Shown here: in pieces, positions 1-13,400 of the stretch
How positions within the stretch are numbered: the stretch's first letter is position 1
How the letters are laid out: each line of letters begins with the position of its first letter
From: CAWJAP01 sp963834365
Lineage (GTDB): Bacteria; Acidobacteriota; Vicinamibacteria; Vicinamibacterales; Vicinamibacteraceae
Length of the DNA: 64,000 nt
Direction of reading: 5' to 3'
Assembly (NCBI GenBank): GCA_963834365.1
Contig: CAWIBS010000029.1
Span: 1 to 64,000, forward strand
Notes under the pieces: generated by a model
Database searches by the model: none
Seen by the model: the letters and a program-made list of their open reading frames with translations, nothing else
What the model was told of the DNA's origin: nothing
Program-made: the position numbers and the translations under genes

Positions 1-2405
1 CCCGAGCGGTTGCAACATCGAACGATGCTCCGGCGACGTGCTCGAAATCGCGAAGCTGACTGGCGAGGACTGCTTGTCTCCCAGTGTCCTGGCTTCGGCG
101 ACGGCCCGTTCCACAGCGCTCGCGCACGAACATAATCGCCCTCGGCCACGGCCAATAGCCCAAGACAGCCGAGCGTCACGACGGCGCTCCGCCGCTCGTC
201 GAGCGCCTCGAAGAGCCTGAGACTCTCCTCGAGCAGGCGCAAGCAGCCGCGAAAGTCCTCCTGATACCAGGCGAGCCGGCCTGCAGCGCCCACGGCTCGT
301 GCGCGCCAAGCGCTCGGGACATCTGAACTCTGCTCCAAAGCCCGCTCCAGCCAGACCCGCCCTTCGACAAAATGCGCGCGAACCTCCCAGAACGTGTTCA
401 ACGCCAGCGCCATGCACAAGCCCGCGCGCCGGCTCATGTTCGATGAAAAATGTCAGCGCCGCTCGAAGGTTGTTGTGCTCTGTCTCCAGCCGTCCAAGCC
501 ACGTGCGCCTGCTCCGGACCCGCGAGGTGTGTTCAGCATCGACGGCCAGCTGAAGGAAGAAGGTGGCATGCCGTCCTCTCACCTCGACCGCCTCGCCCAA
601 CTGCTTCAGGCGGTCCTGACCGTACTGGCGGATCGTTTCAAGCAAGTCATAGCGGTCCTCGACTCCACCGGCGTCTTGATGACGACAAGGGACTTGTCGA
701 TGAGTGCCGTCAGCAGATCGAGCACATCCTCAGGTTCGATGGCGCCGCCGGAACAGACGGCTTCCGCAGCGTCCAATGTGGCCCCGCCCGTGAAGCTCGA
801 GAAACGCCGAAGGAACAGCTGTTCCTTGGTGCCCAGCAGGTCGTGACTCCAATCGAGCGTGGCACGAAGGGTCTGCTGTCGTGGCACCGCGGTGCGACTT
901 CCGCCTGTGAGCAGCCGGAAGCGGTCGTGCAAGCGCGCGGCAATCTGTTCGACCGAGAGCACCTTGGTCCGAACCGCCGCCAACTCGATGGCCAGAGGAA
1001 TGCCGTCCAGACGCGTGCAGACCTCAGCCACCGCGCCGGCGTTCGCCGCCGTCAGCTGAAAATCCGGCCACGACTCGATCGCCCGCGCCACGAACAGGCG
1101 GACGGCCTCCGACGCCATGATGCGGTTCGTGACGGTTGGCTCTTCTGCGGACGGCGGGGCCGGGTTCGGGCACCGAGAGCGACGGAACGCGCCAGATGAT
1201 CTCGCCTTGCACGCCCAGAACCTGCCGGCTGGTCGCGCACAGCCGCAGGCGGGAGCAACTGACGAAGGAGCGTGTCCGCCAACGTGGCGCACGCCGGGAC
1301 CATGTGCTCGCAGTTGTCCAAGATGAGGAGTAGCTTCTTCGCGGCCAGCAAATCGCACAGCGTGTCGACGAGCGATCGGTTCGGCTCCTCGCGAACCCCC
1401 AGAACCGTCGCCACGGCGCGTGCCACGAGCGCACCATCTGAGAGCGGCGCCAAATCGACGAACCACACGCCATCGTCGTAGTCTGCTGCGACGTCGTCGG
1501 CGACCCGGACGGCGAGCCTGGTCTTTCCCACGCCGCCTGCTCCGGTGAGCGTCAGGAGGCGCGCCTGCTCCAGGCGGGCCTCGACGTCATCGATCTCCTG
1601 CTCGCGCCCGAGAAATGCCGTCCGGGGACGTGGGAGGTTGCCGAGAAACGCGCTGGCGACGGGGGCGCCGTGGTGCGAGGCGGCGGCGACGTCTGGAGCT
1701 GACGCTGTGCGTCGGCGCGGATCTGCCGGAAGAGGGCCGAGGTTTCGGGCGCTGGTTCCGCCTTCAGCTCGCGGGCAAGCAGCAGGCGTAGATCCCGAAA
1801 GCACTGAAGGGCGGCAGCCGGGGTTCCGGCTCTGGCGAGCGTCTGCATGAGGGCACGCTGCGCCGTCTCTCGCAGGGGGTCGAGATCACGGCACGGCGCA
1901 GGTAGCGCTCCGCGGTGCCCCAGTCTGCTCGCGCCGAGGCGTGGCGGCAAGCGTCTCGAGCGCGTTCTGCCAGCGAGCGCTCGCGGGCCTCGCGCTCCGG
2001 CAGCACCCATTCTTCGAGACAGCCTTCCAGCAGCGGGCCTCGATAGAGCAACGCCGCCGCCTGCAGCGACGACACATCGCCTCGCTCGATGGCCTCGTCG
2101 AAGGCCAGCACGTCGACCGTTGCGCCTTGAAGATCCAGCGCGAGGGTCTGAGGCTGTCTACCCGAATAGAGCCGATTGGCCTCCGATCCGAGTGCCTGCC
2201 GCAAGTCGCTCAGACTGCGGCGTAAGTTGTAGCGCGCCTGCGCCTCCGGACTGTCCGGCCACAGCACGCCCGCCAGCCACGAGCGTTCGACCGCACGACC
2301 GGCGCGCAGCACGAGCAGGGCGAGGAGTGATTGTCCTTTGCGAGTACGCAGGGCGGGAAGCGGTTGTCCATCCCGCAGCACGGTGAAGGGTCCGAACAGG
2401 CGCAT
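1..2405 (-). CDS. SARP/AfsR-type transcriptional regulator with STAND-like ATPase domain (partial, frameshifted)
   Basis: The N-terminus (MRLFGPFTVLRDGQPL, start 2405) is a winged-helix DNA-binding domain of the SARP kind, followed by a BTAD helical domain (about 2150-1760). An ATPase domain follows, with Walker A GAGGVGKT near 1530, a Walker B-like LLLILDNCEH near 1320 and a downstream ATLDWSHDLL segment typical of NB-ARC regulators. TPR-like helices such as LAWYQEDFRGCLRLLEES continue to the left edge, so the C-terminus is missing. The reading frame changes at about 1800, 1230 and 600, with good protein on each side. In the family, the ATPase and TPR parts sense a signal and the N-terminal domain activates nearby genes. 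It is divergent from the Tc toxin gene, making that gene a possible target; this is inference from position only. Confidence 0.8.
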
Positions 2406-2581
2406 CTCGAACCCAGAAGAGACCGGTCGTCAACTCGTGCGGACTCACAACACCCCGCTGATGACCGGCAAGCGTACAACGAATCTGGACAAGATTCGCG
2501 CATTGACCACGCTCTTTCCGGGTACCTGACCACATTCCCGACCACGCCCAGGGGCCACAATCGCCGCAAAAGGGGAAGCCC
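2406..2581. promoter_or_regulatory. Divergent intergenic region between SARP regulator and Tc toxin gene
   Basis: This 176-base gap is the only upstream space for both the minus-strand regulator and the plus-strand toxin gene, so both promoters should lie here. A purine-rich AAAAGGGGAAG stretch just before the 2582 start can serve as ribosome binding site. I could not assign a convincing -35/-10 pair or a direct-repeat SARP box by eye. Confidence 0.4.
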
Positions 2582-5500
2582 ATGGTTGGCCATCGGGAGT
2601 CTGACACCAGCTCGAAAAGTCCTTCTCTCGACGGGTTCAGGGTCAGTCCTCCTCCCCTCACCCTTCCCAAAGGCGGGGGCGCCATTCGCGGCATCGGCGA
2701 GAAGTTCGGCGCCAACCCCGTCACCGGCACGGGTTCCATGAGCGTCCCGATCCCCACATCGCCGGGCCGCTCCGGCTTTGGTCCACAGCTGTCGCTTTCG
2801 TACGACTCTGGCGCAGGAAACGGGCCGTTCGGCCTCGGCTGGAGCCTGTCGCTCCCAACCATCACACGAAAGACCGACAAGGGCCTGCCGCGGTACTTCG
2901 ACGCGAGCGAGTCTGACATCTTCGTGCTCTCTGGCGCCGAGGACCTCGTTCCCGTGCTGGAAAAGGAGAAGCAGAGCGACAAGTGGGCAAGAAAGAACCT
3001 CCCCCCTCGCACGCGCAACGGACACACCTACACCGTGGCTCTCTTTCGTCCCCGCATCGAAGGTCTCTTCGCCCGCATCGAACGGTGGACGAACACGACC
3101 GACGCGACGGATGTCTTCTGGCGTCGATCACCAGGGACAACATCGCGACGTTCTACGGCACGACGTCCGACAGTCGCATCGCCGATCCACGCGATCCCGA
3201 GCACATCTTCAGCTGGCTGATCTGCGAAAGCTATGACGACAAGGGCAACGCGATCTTTACGAGTATGCGCGCGAAAACGGCGGCGGCGTGCCGACGGACC
3301 AGGCGCACGAACGGAACCGGACCCGTACTCGTCCGCCAACCGCTACCTCAAGAGGATCTTCACGGAAACCGGGAGCGCATGTACCGCGTGGCGCTGCCGC
3401 CCGCTGACCCCCGGTGGATGTTCGAGACCGTGTTCGACTACGGCGAAGGGCACACGGCACCGATTCCCGTGCCGAAGGAGAGCACGAGCGTGTCCAGCTG
3501 ACAGAGTCCGAGCTGCCAGCCGATGCCTGGGGCCTCCGGCAGGACGCATTCTCGACCTTCCGCGCCGGCTTCGAAGTGCGCACCTATCGGTTGTGCAGAC
3601 GGGTGCTGATGCTGCACCGGTTCGCGGAGGAGCTCGGGGTCGGCGCTGTCTCGTTCGCTCGACCGATTTCGTCTACAAAGAAACGCCCATCGCCTCGTTC
3701 ATCACCAGCGTCGTGCAGTCGGGATTTCGCCGCGATGGCGAGACGTACATCAAGCGCTCGATGCCGCCGCTGGAGTTCGAGTACAGCGAGGCGACGATCG
3801 ACGCAACCGTGCACGACGTCCCGCTCGACAGCGTCGAAAACCTGCCGGCTGGCCTCGACACGTCGGAGTACGAGCTGGTCGATCTGGACGCGGAAGGCGC
3901 CCCGGGCATTCTCACTCGGCAGACCGGTGGCTGGTTTCACAAGCGCAACCTGAGCCCCTCCACCTTCACCCGGACGCCGGGCGGGCAGGTGGTTGCGGAA
4001 GCCGTATTCGCTCCGGTCGAAGTCGTGGCCTCTCAGCCTGCCGCCGGACACGACGATGCGGGACCGGCAGTTTCTCGACCTCGCAGGCGATGGCCAGGTC
4101 GACCTCGTCGACTTCGCCGGGGCCGTGCCTGGCTTCTACGAGCGCACGTACGAAGAGGGCTGGGAACCCTTCTCGCCGTTCACGTCGCTCCCTCGCCTCG
4201 ATTGGGGCGATCCAAATCTGAAGTTCGTGGACCTCACCGGCGACGGCCACGCCGACGTTCTCGTTTCCGAGGATGACGCGTTCACGTGGTATGCGTCGCT
4301 GGGCGAGCTCGGATTCGGGCCCTCCGAGCGGGTGGCCAAGCCGCTCGACGAGGAAGAGGGCCCACGCCTGGTGTTTGCGGACGGCACGCAGTCCGTCTAC
4401 CTCGCCGACATGTCGGGCGACGGATTGACCGACCTGGTGCGCATCCGGAACGGCGAAGTGTGCTACTGGCCGAGTCTCGGCTACGCGCGTTTCGGCCCCA
4501 AGGTGACGATGGACAACGCGCCGTGGTTCGACACGAGCGATCTGTTCAGTCAGAGTCGCGTCCGCCTGGCCGATATCGACGGTTCGGGCGTGACCGACAT
4601 CATCTATCTGGCATCCGGCGGCGTCCGTCTCTATTTCAACCAGTCAGGCAACAGCTGGAGCGCGGAGAGGACGCTCGAGGCGTTCCCCGGGACCGACAAT
4701 CCGTCCGCGGTGCAGGCGGCGGATCTCCTGGGCACGGGAACGGCGTGCCTGGTGTGGTCGTCGCCGTTGCCCGGTGACGCACGGCAGCCGATGCGCTATG
4801 TCGACTTGATGGGCGGGCAGAAGCCGCATCTGCTCGTCAGCACCGTGAACAACCTGGGTGCTGAAACGCACGTGCACTATGCACCCTCGACGAAGTTCTA
4901 CCTGCTGGACAAGCGTGCCGGCATTCCGTGGGTCACACGCCCGCCGTTTCCCGTCCACGTGGTCGAACAGGTCGAGACCATCGATCGCATCGGTCGCAGT
5001 CGCTTCGTGACCCGCTATACCTACCGTCATGGCTGCTTCGATGGCGTCGAGCGCGAGTTCCGTGGCTTTGGTCTGGTCGAGCAACGGGACACCGAAGAGT
5101 TCACCGTGCTTGCCGGCGCCGATGCGCTCGAGGCCGGCAACGTCGATGCTGCGTCGCACGTGCCTCCGGTGCTGACGCGCACCTGGTTCCACACCGGCGT
5201 GTACGTCGGGCGGGATCGCGTCTCGGCAGTCTTCTCGGGGATCGGGAAGGACACCGGCGAGTACTACCGTGAGCCAGGCTCGGATGACGATAACGCCCGC
5301 ACGCGGCTCCTGGAGGACACGATTCTTCCTCCCGGCCTGAGCGCCGATGAAGAGCGTGAAGCCTGCCGCGCGCTGAAGGGGTCGATGCTCCGGCAGGAAG
5401 TCTATGCCCTGGACGGAACCGGCACGCCTGACCATCCTTACGGTCACCCATATACCGTCAGCGAACAGAACTTCACGATCGCAGTCGCGCAGCCGCGGGC

Positions 5501-8500
5501 CGGCAATCAGCACGCGGTCTTCTTCGTCCATCCCCGCGAGGCCATCAGCTACCACTACGAGCGTCGTCCGCAGGATCCGCGCGTGAGCCATGCCATCACC
5601 CTCGACGTCGACCGGTTTGGGAACGTCGTCAAGTCACTCGCCATCGCGTACGGGCGCCGTGAGCGGATCCGGGGCTCTCGCCGGCCGATCAGGTGAAGCA
5701 GACCGACTCTTTATTACCTATGCCCAGACCGATTTCACCGACCCCGTAGACCAACCGGTTCAGCAACCGGACGACTACCGTGCGCCGCTGCCCGGCAACG
5801 CGCGAACCTACGAGCTCACGGGATTCGCGCCAGGTGGCCCGGGCGGTCGATTCAGTTTCGATCAGTGGGCGAAGAATGGCTTCGAGGAGCTCACGGCAGC
5901 CACCGAGATCCCGTACGAAGACGCCGCGGATCCGGGCGTGAAGCAGAAGCGGGTCATCGAGCACGTCCGCACGCGGTATCGCCGGAACGACCTCAAAGGT
6001 CTCTGCCGCAGGGGGGGCTGGAATCGCTCGCCTTGCCCGGCGAGAGCTACAAGCTCGCGTTGACCCCGGGGTTGCTGACGCGACGTCTTTCGCCGCGTGT
6101 CAGCCGACGGGCTCGCGGAAGCGTTGTTGCCCAATCCCGCCGGTGTGCTGGGGGGCAAAGGCGAAGACCAGGGTGGCTACGTCGACCTGGACTCGAACGG
6201 GCACTGGTGGGTGCCGTCAGGCCAGGTGTTCTACGACCCGAACGCCAGCGTGTCGGATCCGGCGAGCACGTCGGCCGTTGAGTCCGTCGAGGCTGCCGCG
6301 CACTTCTTTCTCCCGCGCAAGTTCGTCGATCCCTTCGGGCAGGCCGTCACGGTTGAGTACGACCCGCACCACCTGCTCGTCGTGACGACCGCCGACGCTG
6401 TTGGCAATGTCGTGCCGCACGTCACGACTACCGCGTGCTTCAACCCGCGGAGGTCACCGACCCGAACGGCAACCGCTCGAAGGTGATGTTCGATGCGTTC
6501 GGTCTCGTCACGGGCACGGTCGTCATGGGCAAGGTTGGCGAAGATCGGGCGACACGGCGGACGGATTCGACGCGGAGCCGACGCTCGCTCAGACCGACGC
6601 TCTTCTCGACGCGGACGATCCGCAGATCGTCGCTCACACCTTGCTTGGCGGCGCGACCGCGCGGGTCGTCTACGACACGGGTCGGTTCCAGCGCACCCGG
6701 CAGGCGCACCCCGACACTCCCGCGGACTGGGAACCTGTCTACGCGGTCGTCGCTGACGCGAGAGACACATGTCAACGACCTGCAGGATGGGCAGCCGACC
6801 CGAATTCAGATCGGCTTCAGCTATTCGGACGGCTTCGGCCGCGAGATTCAGAAGAAGATCCAGGCCGAGCCTGGACCGATTCTGCCGGGCGGACCGGATG
6901 TCAGCCTGCGATGGGTCGGCAGCGGCTGGACCATCTTCAACAACAAAGGGAAGCCCGTTCGGCAGTACGAGCCGTTCTTCAGCCAGCTGCCGGCACGGCG
7001 CCATCAATTCGAGTTCGGGGTTCAGGCCGGCGTCAGTCCCATCCTCTTCTACGACCCCGTCGAGCGCGTCGTCGCGACGCTGCACCCGAACCACACCTGG
7101 GAGAAGGTGGTCTTCGATGCGTGGCGGCAGGAGACGTGGGATGCCAACGACACTGTCACGCTGGATCCCGCGGACGACGAAGTCATGAAGGGCTTCGTTC
7201 TCGAGCCGGACGGTAGTCCTCGCCTGCCCATCGAGGAGTACCTCCCGACGTGGCACGGGCTCCGAACCCATCCGGACCATGCGCTGGCGGCGGAGCAGAA
7301 GTGGCCCGATCCGGGCAGCCGCAGCGCCGAGAAGAATGCTGCCGAAAGCGCCGCGGTCCACGCCGCCACGCCGAGCGTGACGCATTTCGACGCGCTCGGC
7401 CGTGCGTTTCTCACCGTGGCCCACAACAGATTCCGGCGAAGCGACACTCCGCCGGCCGATCCGCCCAGCGAGGCCTTCTTCAGCACGCGCGTCAGGTTCG
7501 ATATCGAAGGCAACCAACTCGACGTGACCGATGCGAAGGATCGCGTCGTCATGCGGTACGACTACGACATGCTCGGGAATCGCATTCATCAGGCGAGCAT
7601 GGACGCCGGCGCGAGATGGATGCTGCTCGACGTCTCAGGCAAGCCAATCCGCACGTGGGACGACCGCAGGTTCATTCGGCGCATGACCTACGACGTCCTG
7701 CGCCGCCCGACGGGACTGTTCGTGACGGGAAATGGCGTCGAAGCGGATGGCCGAGCGCACCGTGTATGGCGAGGACCAAGGCGGCGGCGCACAATCACCA
7801 GACGCGCGTCTTTCAGGTCTTCGACGGCGCGGGCGTTGTCACCAGCGAAGCGCTACGATTTCAAAGGCAATTTGCTGCAGAGCAGGCGCGAGCTGTTGCC
7901 CGGGTACAAGAGCGCGGAGGACTGGCAGCAGAATCCCGCAGTCAGCGATGGCGCCTTCACCAGCAGGACGGCCTACGATGCACTCAACCGGCCAACCGCC
8001 GTCGTTGCGCCGGACAAGAGCGTCTATCGCCCGACGTACAACGAGGCAAATCTGCTCGACAAGGTGGACGTGAATCTGCGAGGGGCAGCGACGGCCACGC
8101 CCTTCGTCACCGAACATCGACTACAACGCGAAGGGCCAGCGCACGCTGATCCATTACGCCAACGGCGCCGAAGACAACTTACCTGTACGACGCCCAGACC
8201 TTCCGCTTGATCCATCTCAAGACCACACGTGCCCCAGCGCCGAACGGCTCGCGTCGCAGATTTTCACGAACGCGTCAATTGTGCAGGACCTGCACTACAC
8301 CTACGATCCTGTGGGCAATATCACCCGTATCGCGGACGATGCGCTGACGAATCACCTACGACAATCACAGGTTGCGCCGATATGTGACTACAGCTACGAC
8401 GCCATCTACCGCCTGATCGAAGTCAGCGGGCGCGAGCATATCGGTCAGGCGGTGTTGGACTTCGCTCCGTCCAACGGCGACGATCCGCGACTTCCCGTTC

Positions 8501-10309
8501 GCTGGATCGGGCGCGAATCCCAACGACCTGCAGGCGCTGCGCAATTACGTCGAACAGTACGAATACGACGCCGTCGGCAACTTCTTGAAGATGGTCCACC
8601 GGGCGGTCAACGGCAACTGGACTCGCGCCTACGCCTACGCCGATGCGAGCCTGCTGGAACCCGCCATTAAGCAAAATAATCGATTGAGCAGCACGACTAT
8701 CGGGCAGACGACGGAGACCCATCATCACGACGTCCACGGCAACATGACCGCGATGCCGCACCTTCCGCTAATGCAGTGGGACTTCGAGGACCAGTTGCAG
8801 GCGACTTCGAGCCAGGTCGTCAATGGCGGCCCGCCAGAGATGACTTCTACGTCTACGACGCATCAGGACAGCGTGTGCGAAGGTCACCGAGCGGCAGAAC
8901 GGCACACGAAAGAAGGAGCGGGTCTACTTCGGCGGCTTCGAGATCTGCCGCGAGTACGACGGCAACGGTGACGACAGTAACGCTCGAACGCGAGACGCTG
9001 CACGTGATGGATGACAAGCAGCGCATCGCGCGAGTGGAGACGAAGACGTTCGAGAACGGAAGCCCGGTCGGCGCGCCCATCCGTGCAACGCTATCAGCTT
9101 AGTAATCATCTGGGTTCGGCCAGCCTGGAGTTCGCCGAAGACGGCGGGATCATCTCGTACGAGGAGTATCACCCTTACGGCACGACGGCGTACCAAGCGA
9201 CGCGGGTGCAGCCAGATGAGCCTCAAGCGCTATCGCTACACCGGCAAGGAGCGGGACGAAGAAACGGGATTGTATTACCACGGAGCGAGGTATTACGCGC
9301 CATGGGTGGGTGGTTGGGTCAGCTACGACCCCGCCGGAATCACCGATTCCACGAATCTCTATTGGTACGCGCGAGCTGCGCCTGCATCTTATGTCGATTA
9401 CGATGGCGCTGACCCCGTGTTACCCAACGACACTCGCACAAACGAAGAGCGCAACGCGAGCTACCAACTCGATCCGACTATGGTTGCCCAGATCGAAAAG
9501 AGACTTGATCAACAGGTAAAGGCGCGTGATCCGGAACGCGTGACCGCGGGTCAATTCCTCTCCAGACCCTCGGACTTGTATCCAGTGAGGGGCTCAAATG
9601 CTACAAGCCGACGGCAGAAAACTCGGCGAAAGTCCGATTGGAGCGCTTGAGGGCGCAAACCGTGGAGGCCGAACGAGCCAGCCAGGAACATGAGCAAACA
9701 GATGAACGTCCTGTTGCGGAGGATGTGAAACGAACTGTTGATGGAAGCCGCAACCAACATCGGTATCGGCCAAGGGGGGCTGGCGCCGCCAGAAGTCACA
9801 AGGAATCCGCAGTAGGCAAAGGAGTCGAGAGCGAAGGCATTCAGCGGGCCGCGTCTGCGAGATATTACGCGAGGGGCCGGGAACTACTGGAAACTGCCGT
9901 AAGGGAACAGCAACGGGCGAGCACGGCTGTCGTGGTAACGCCAGCGCTAGACGCAAACAGCAATCCCGTCACCCTTATCGCCGCGACCGTGCCTATTCAC
10001 TCATCCCATCTTCGAACAGGTGAAGTCCTTGTGCCATTTGATCAAGACCACAAGGGCAGCCACGGAGAGATCCGAACGATGCGGTTTGCCGCGACTCGCG
10101 GTTACAGGCTGCTTCCTGGTTCGCTTCACCCGACTCTTGAGAAAAGCAATGCGTTTTGCCCCAACTGTGCGTTTCATGCCCAACAAGCGAGGTCTGGCGC
10201 CGCCCGGCGCGACGGTATCACCAGGGGCCTGGAAGGCCTAGCGTCCCTCTCGAGGGCAGTCAAGGAGCCGAGAAACTTGGAAGCTTGGTGCCGCTTTCAA
10301 ACAGCCTAA
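2582..10309 (+). CDS. Tc toxin B-C (TcB-TcC) fusion, SpvB/RHS protein with deaminase-like C-terminal effector (frameshifted)
   Basis: The N-terminus is a classic SpvB/TcB start (LPKGGGAIRGIGEKF, then GSMSVPIP and GFGPQLSLSYDSGAGNGPFG). A TcB-type beta-propeller with FG-GAP-like FVDLTGDGHADVL and LADMSGDGLTDLV blades lies at about 4060-4650. A TcB middle region and RHS repeats follow, closing with the RHS core YTGKERDEETGLYYHGARYY and WVSYDPAGITDSTNLY at about 9230-9370; two aspartates there match the TcC self-cleavage site. Everything after about 9390 is the hypervariable effector. It shows a beta-hairpin, then SHGEIRTMRFA (10055-10090), a strand, then CPNCAFHAQQ (10158-10187), the HxE...CxxC zinc signature of the deaminase fold. 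In known Tc toxins the B-C shell encloses the effector and docks on a TcA pore, which is not in the window. At least a dozen single-base frame changes interrupt the gene, one of them between the RHS core and effector at about 9550-9600. Confidence 0.8.
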
Positions 10310-10445
10310 GCGGGCTGAAAGGGTTCCCTGGAGAAACAAGTAAGTAACTATCGGTGCCGATCATCACAAAGAGCGGAGCGAGGCCGGGCGGGAGACCTTT
10401 ATCGACGTTTGTCCGCTGTCTAGCACACGGCCGCGGGTCCTGAAC

Positions 10446-13400
10446 GTGAAACACGAGACGAATTCAAACAACTGCCAGGAGACATCAGACCGAATCGACG
10501 TCGAGTATCAGATCGCGCTCGTGTCGTTGGGCCTGATGCTCATGGGCACGGCCGCCTACGCGCAGTATCGAGCCAGCCTTCAGGGGACGGTGACCGACGC
10601 GCAAGGGGCGTCATTCCCGGCGCCACGGTCACGCTCGTCGACAAGGAGACCAACCGGACACTCACGGCCGTCACCAACGAGAACGGCGTCTACGTCTTCA
10701 ACGCGCTGGCGCCGCGTCCGTACACCGTCGAGGTGGAGCTCGAGGCTTCAAGAAGGCGGTGCTCGAGGACGTGCGGATCCGCGCCGAGCAGGCGAACACC
10801 GTCGACGTGAAGCTCGAGATCGGCGGCGCGACGGAGACGGTCAACGTCGCCGCCGTGACGCCGTTGATCGATACCGCGACAGCGAGCGTCGCCGGAACCG
10901 TCACCGACGCAGCAGATCCAGACGATGCCGTCGGCGGGACGCGACGTGCTCCAGCTGCTGCAGCTCGCGCCCGGGGCGTTCGGTACCGGCGCGCGCAACA
11001 ACGGCGGCACCGAGAACCTGCCCGGGACGACCATCGGCGGCTCGGGCGCCTCGGCCGGCATCTTCGCGACCGAGAACGGCGGCCAGATCGTCGCCAACGG
11101 CGCGCGGACCGGCGAGAACAACTATCAGATCGACGGCGTCGGGGTGACGAGCGTGTCCTGGGGCGGCACCACGGTCATCACGCCGAACGAGGACGCGATC
11201 AAGGAAGTCAAGGTCATCACCAACAACTACGACGCCGAGAACGGCCGCTATCGCGGCGCGCAGGTGCAGATCATCTCGCAGAACGGGACCAACGACCTTC
11301 GCGGCAGCGCGTTCTTCAAGGCCAACCGTCCGGGCCTGAACGCCTTCCAGAACTACAACGGCTACGGCCGCGCGGTGGAGAAGAACACCGCGCTCTTCAA
11401 CGACATCGGCGGCACGGTCGGCGGGCCGATCATCCGGAACAAGCTGTTCGGCTTCTTCTCCTACGAGACCATCCGCAACGACGCCGAACAGCATCGTACA
11501 GGGCTGGTATCAGACGCCGCAGTTCATGTCCACCGCGGCGCGCGCCGGCAGCGCCGCGGAGCGGTTCCTCACCTTCCCCGGGTCGGCGCCGGCGCCGGGT
11601 ACGGTCCTGATGGGCGGCGGTGACGGACACGGGTGCTCGGACTTCGGGCTCGTCGAGAACGTCAACTGCCGCTTCATCGAGGGACAGGGCCTCGACATCG
11701 GCCGGCCGCTGGTTCCGTCGTTTGCGCTCGGCACCCGCGATCCGTCGCACGTCGATCGCTTCACGCCGGGCCTCGGCGGCGATGGCACCAACAACCCCTC
11801 GAATCTCGACGGGGTGCCCGACATCCAGTGGCGCGCGAACGTCAACCCGACGCAGAGCAAGGCGGAACAGTACAACGTTCGCGTGGACTTCAACGTCACG
11901 GCGAACGATCTGATCGCGTTCAGCATGTTCCGCGTGCCGCAGAGCAGCGACTCGTTCAACGGCTCGACGCGCGAGATGAACCTGTTCCATCACACGCAGC
12001 TGAACGAGGCGGAGACCGTGATCTGGAATCACGTCTTCTCGTCGAGCATGCTGAACGAGGCGCGGGCCAACGTCGCCGGCTGGAACTGGAAGGATCTCGA
12101 GAACAACCCGGACGGCCCGTGGGGACTGCCGTCAATCTACATCCAGCGCGTGGATGGGAGCGGCACGATCGGCACGATCCAGCCCGACAACCACCTGGAC
12201 TTCGGGATCGGCGCGCCCGGGCCTGTTCGATCAGAAGACCATCGGCGTGAAGAACACGCTGACCAAGGTGATGAAGAGCCACACGCTGAAGATGGGCGGC
12301 GAGATCACGCACATGACGTTCGTGGACACCGCGCCATGGTCGGCGCGGCCGTCGTACTACTTCAACAACATGTGGGACTTCCTGAACGACGCGCCGTCGG
12401 CCGAGAACGCGACGTTCGACCCGCGCACCGGCGTGCCGACCGACTTCCGCAAGGACACGCGTCAGACGCTTGTACGCGCTGTTCGTGCAGGACGACTTCA
12501 AGGTGCGGCCGAACCTGACGGTGACCGCTGGGGCTGCGGTGGGAGCGCTTCGGATCGATCTCCGAACAGAACGACAACATGAGCGCCGTCGTCCTCGGGT
12601 CGGGCGCCAACGCGCTGACCGACATGGCGCTGCGCCTCGGAGGGACGCTCTACGAGGTGAACAACGATCGACTTCGGTCCGCAGGTCGGCGCCACGTGGA
12701 GCCCGAGAGGTTCGCGAACAAGATGGTCCTGCGCGGCGGGTTCGGCATCGGCTACAACGGCCTGGACCAGGCCATCTCGCTGAACGGCCGCAGCAATCCG
12801 CCCTTTCTCTCCGCGGCCGGCAATCTCACGGGCAGCCAGATCGTCTACGGCGTCGGCAGCTTCCCGGCTGACGTCAATTCGTTCTCGGGGTATGCGTCCA
12901 ACCCGGCGACGATCGCCAACTTCGACCCGGACACCAACCTGCCGGCGCCGGGCCCGAACTTCGCCCGGATTGCGGTCACCGGCTTTCCGTCCGAATGGCC
13001 GACCACCTACTCGTATCGCTACTCCGCGGACCTGAGCTACGACCTCGGCCGGCAGTGGGTGGCGACGATTGGCTATCAAGGGAGCACGACCCGCCACCTG
13101 ACGCGGCAATACAACCTGAACCTCGTCTACGCTGCCCAGGGCATTCCGCTCAATCCCGTCGTCAACGGCGTGGACTGGTACGCCAACGACGGCAACGCGC
13201 GCTTCAATGCGCTGCTCGGCGAGATCCGCCACCGGTTCAGCGACTCGTTCGAGCTGACCGCGTCAGTACCGCTGGAGCCAGAGCATGGACATCGGCTCCA
13301 ACAACTTCGCCACCGATCACTATCAGGACGATCCGTCGTATGCGTTGGGCCGTCGGACTACGACGTCAGGCACGCGTTCAAGGCGTTCGGCGTCTGGTCG

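Noticed and set aside
6231..7589. A 452-codon minus-strand frame inside the Tc toxin gene.
   Set aside because: It runs opposite well-formed RHS sequence and shows no domain; it is a GC-rich shadow.
10156..10445. A short open frame after the toxin as an immunity gene.
   Set aside because: The 10156-10347 frame overlaps the deaminase motif and has low-complexity sequence; the remaining gap before the receptor holds no credible gene.
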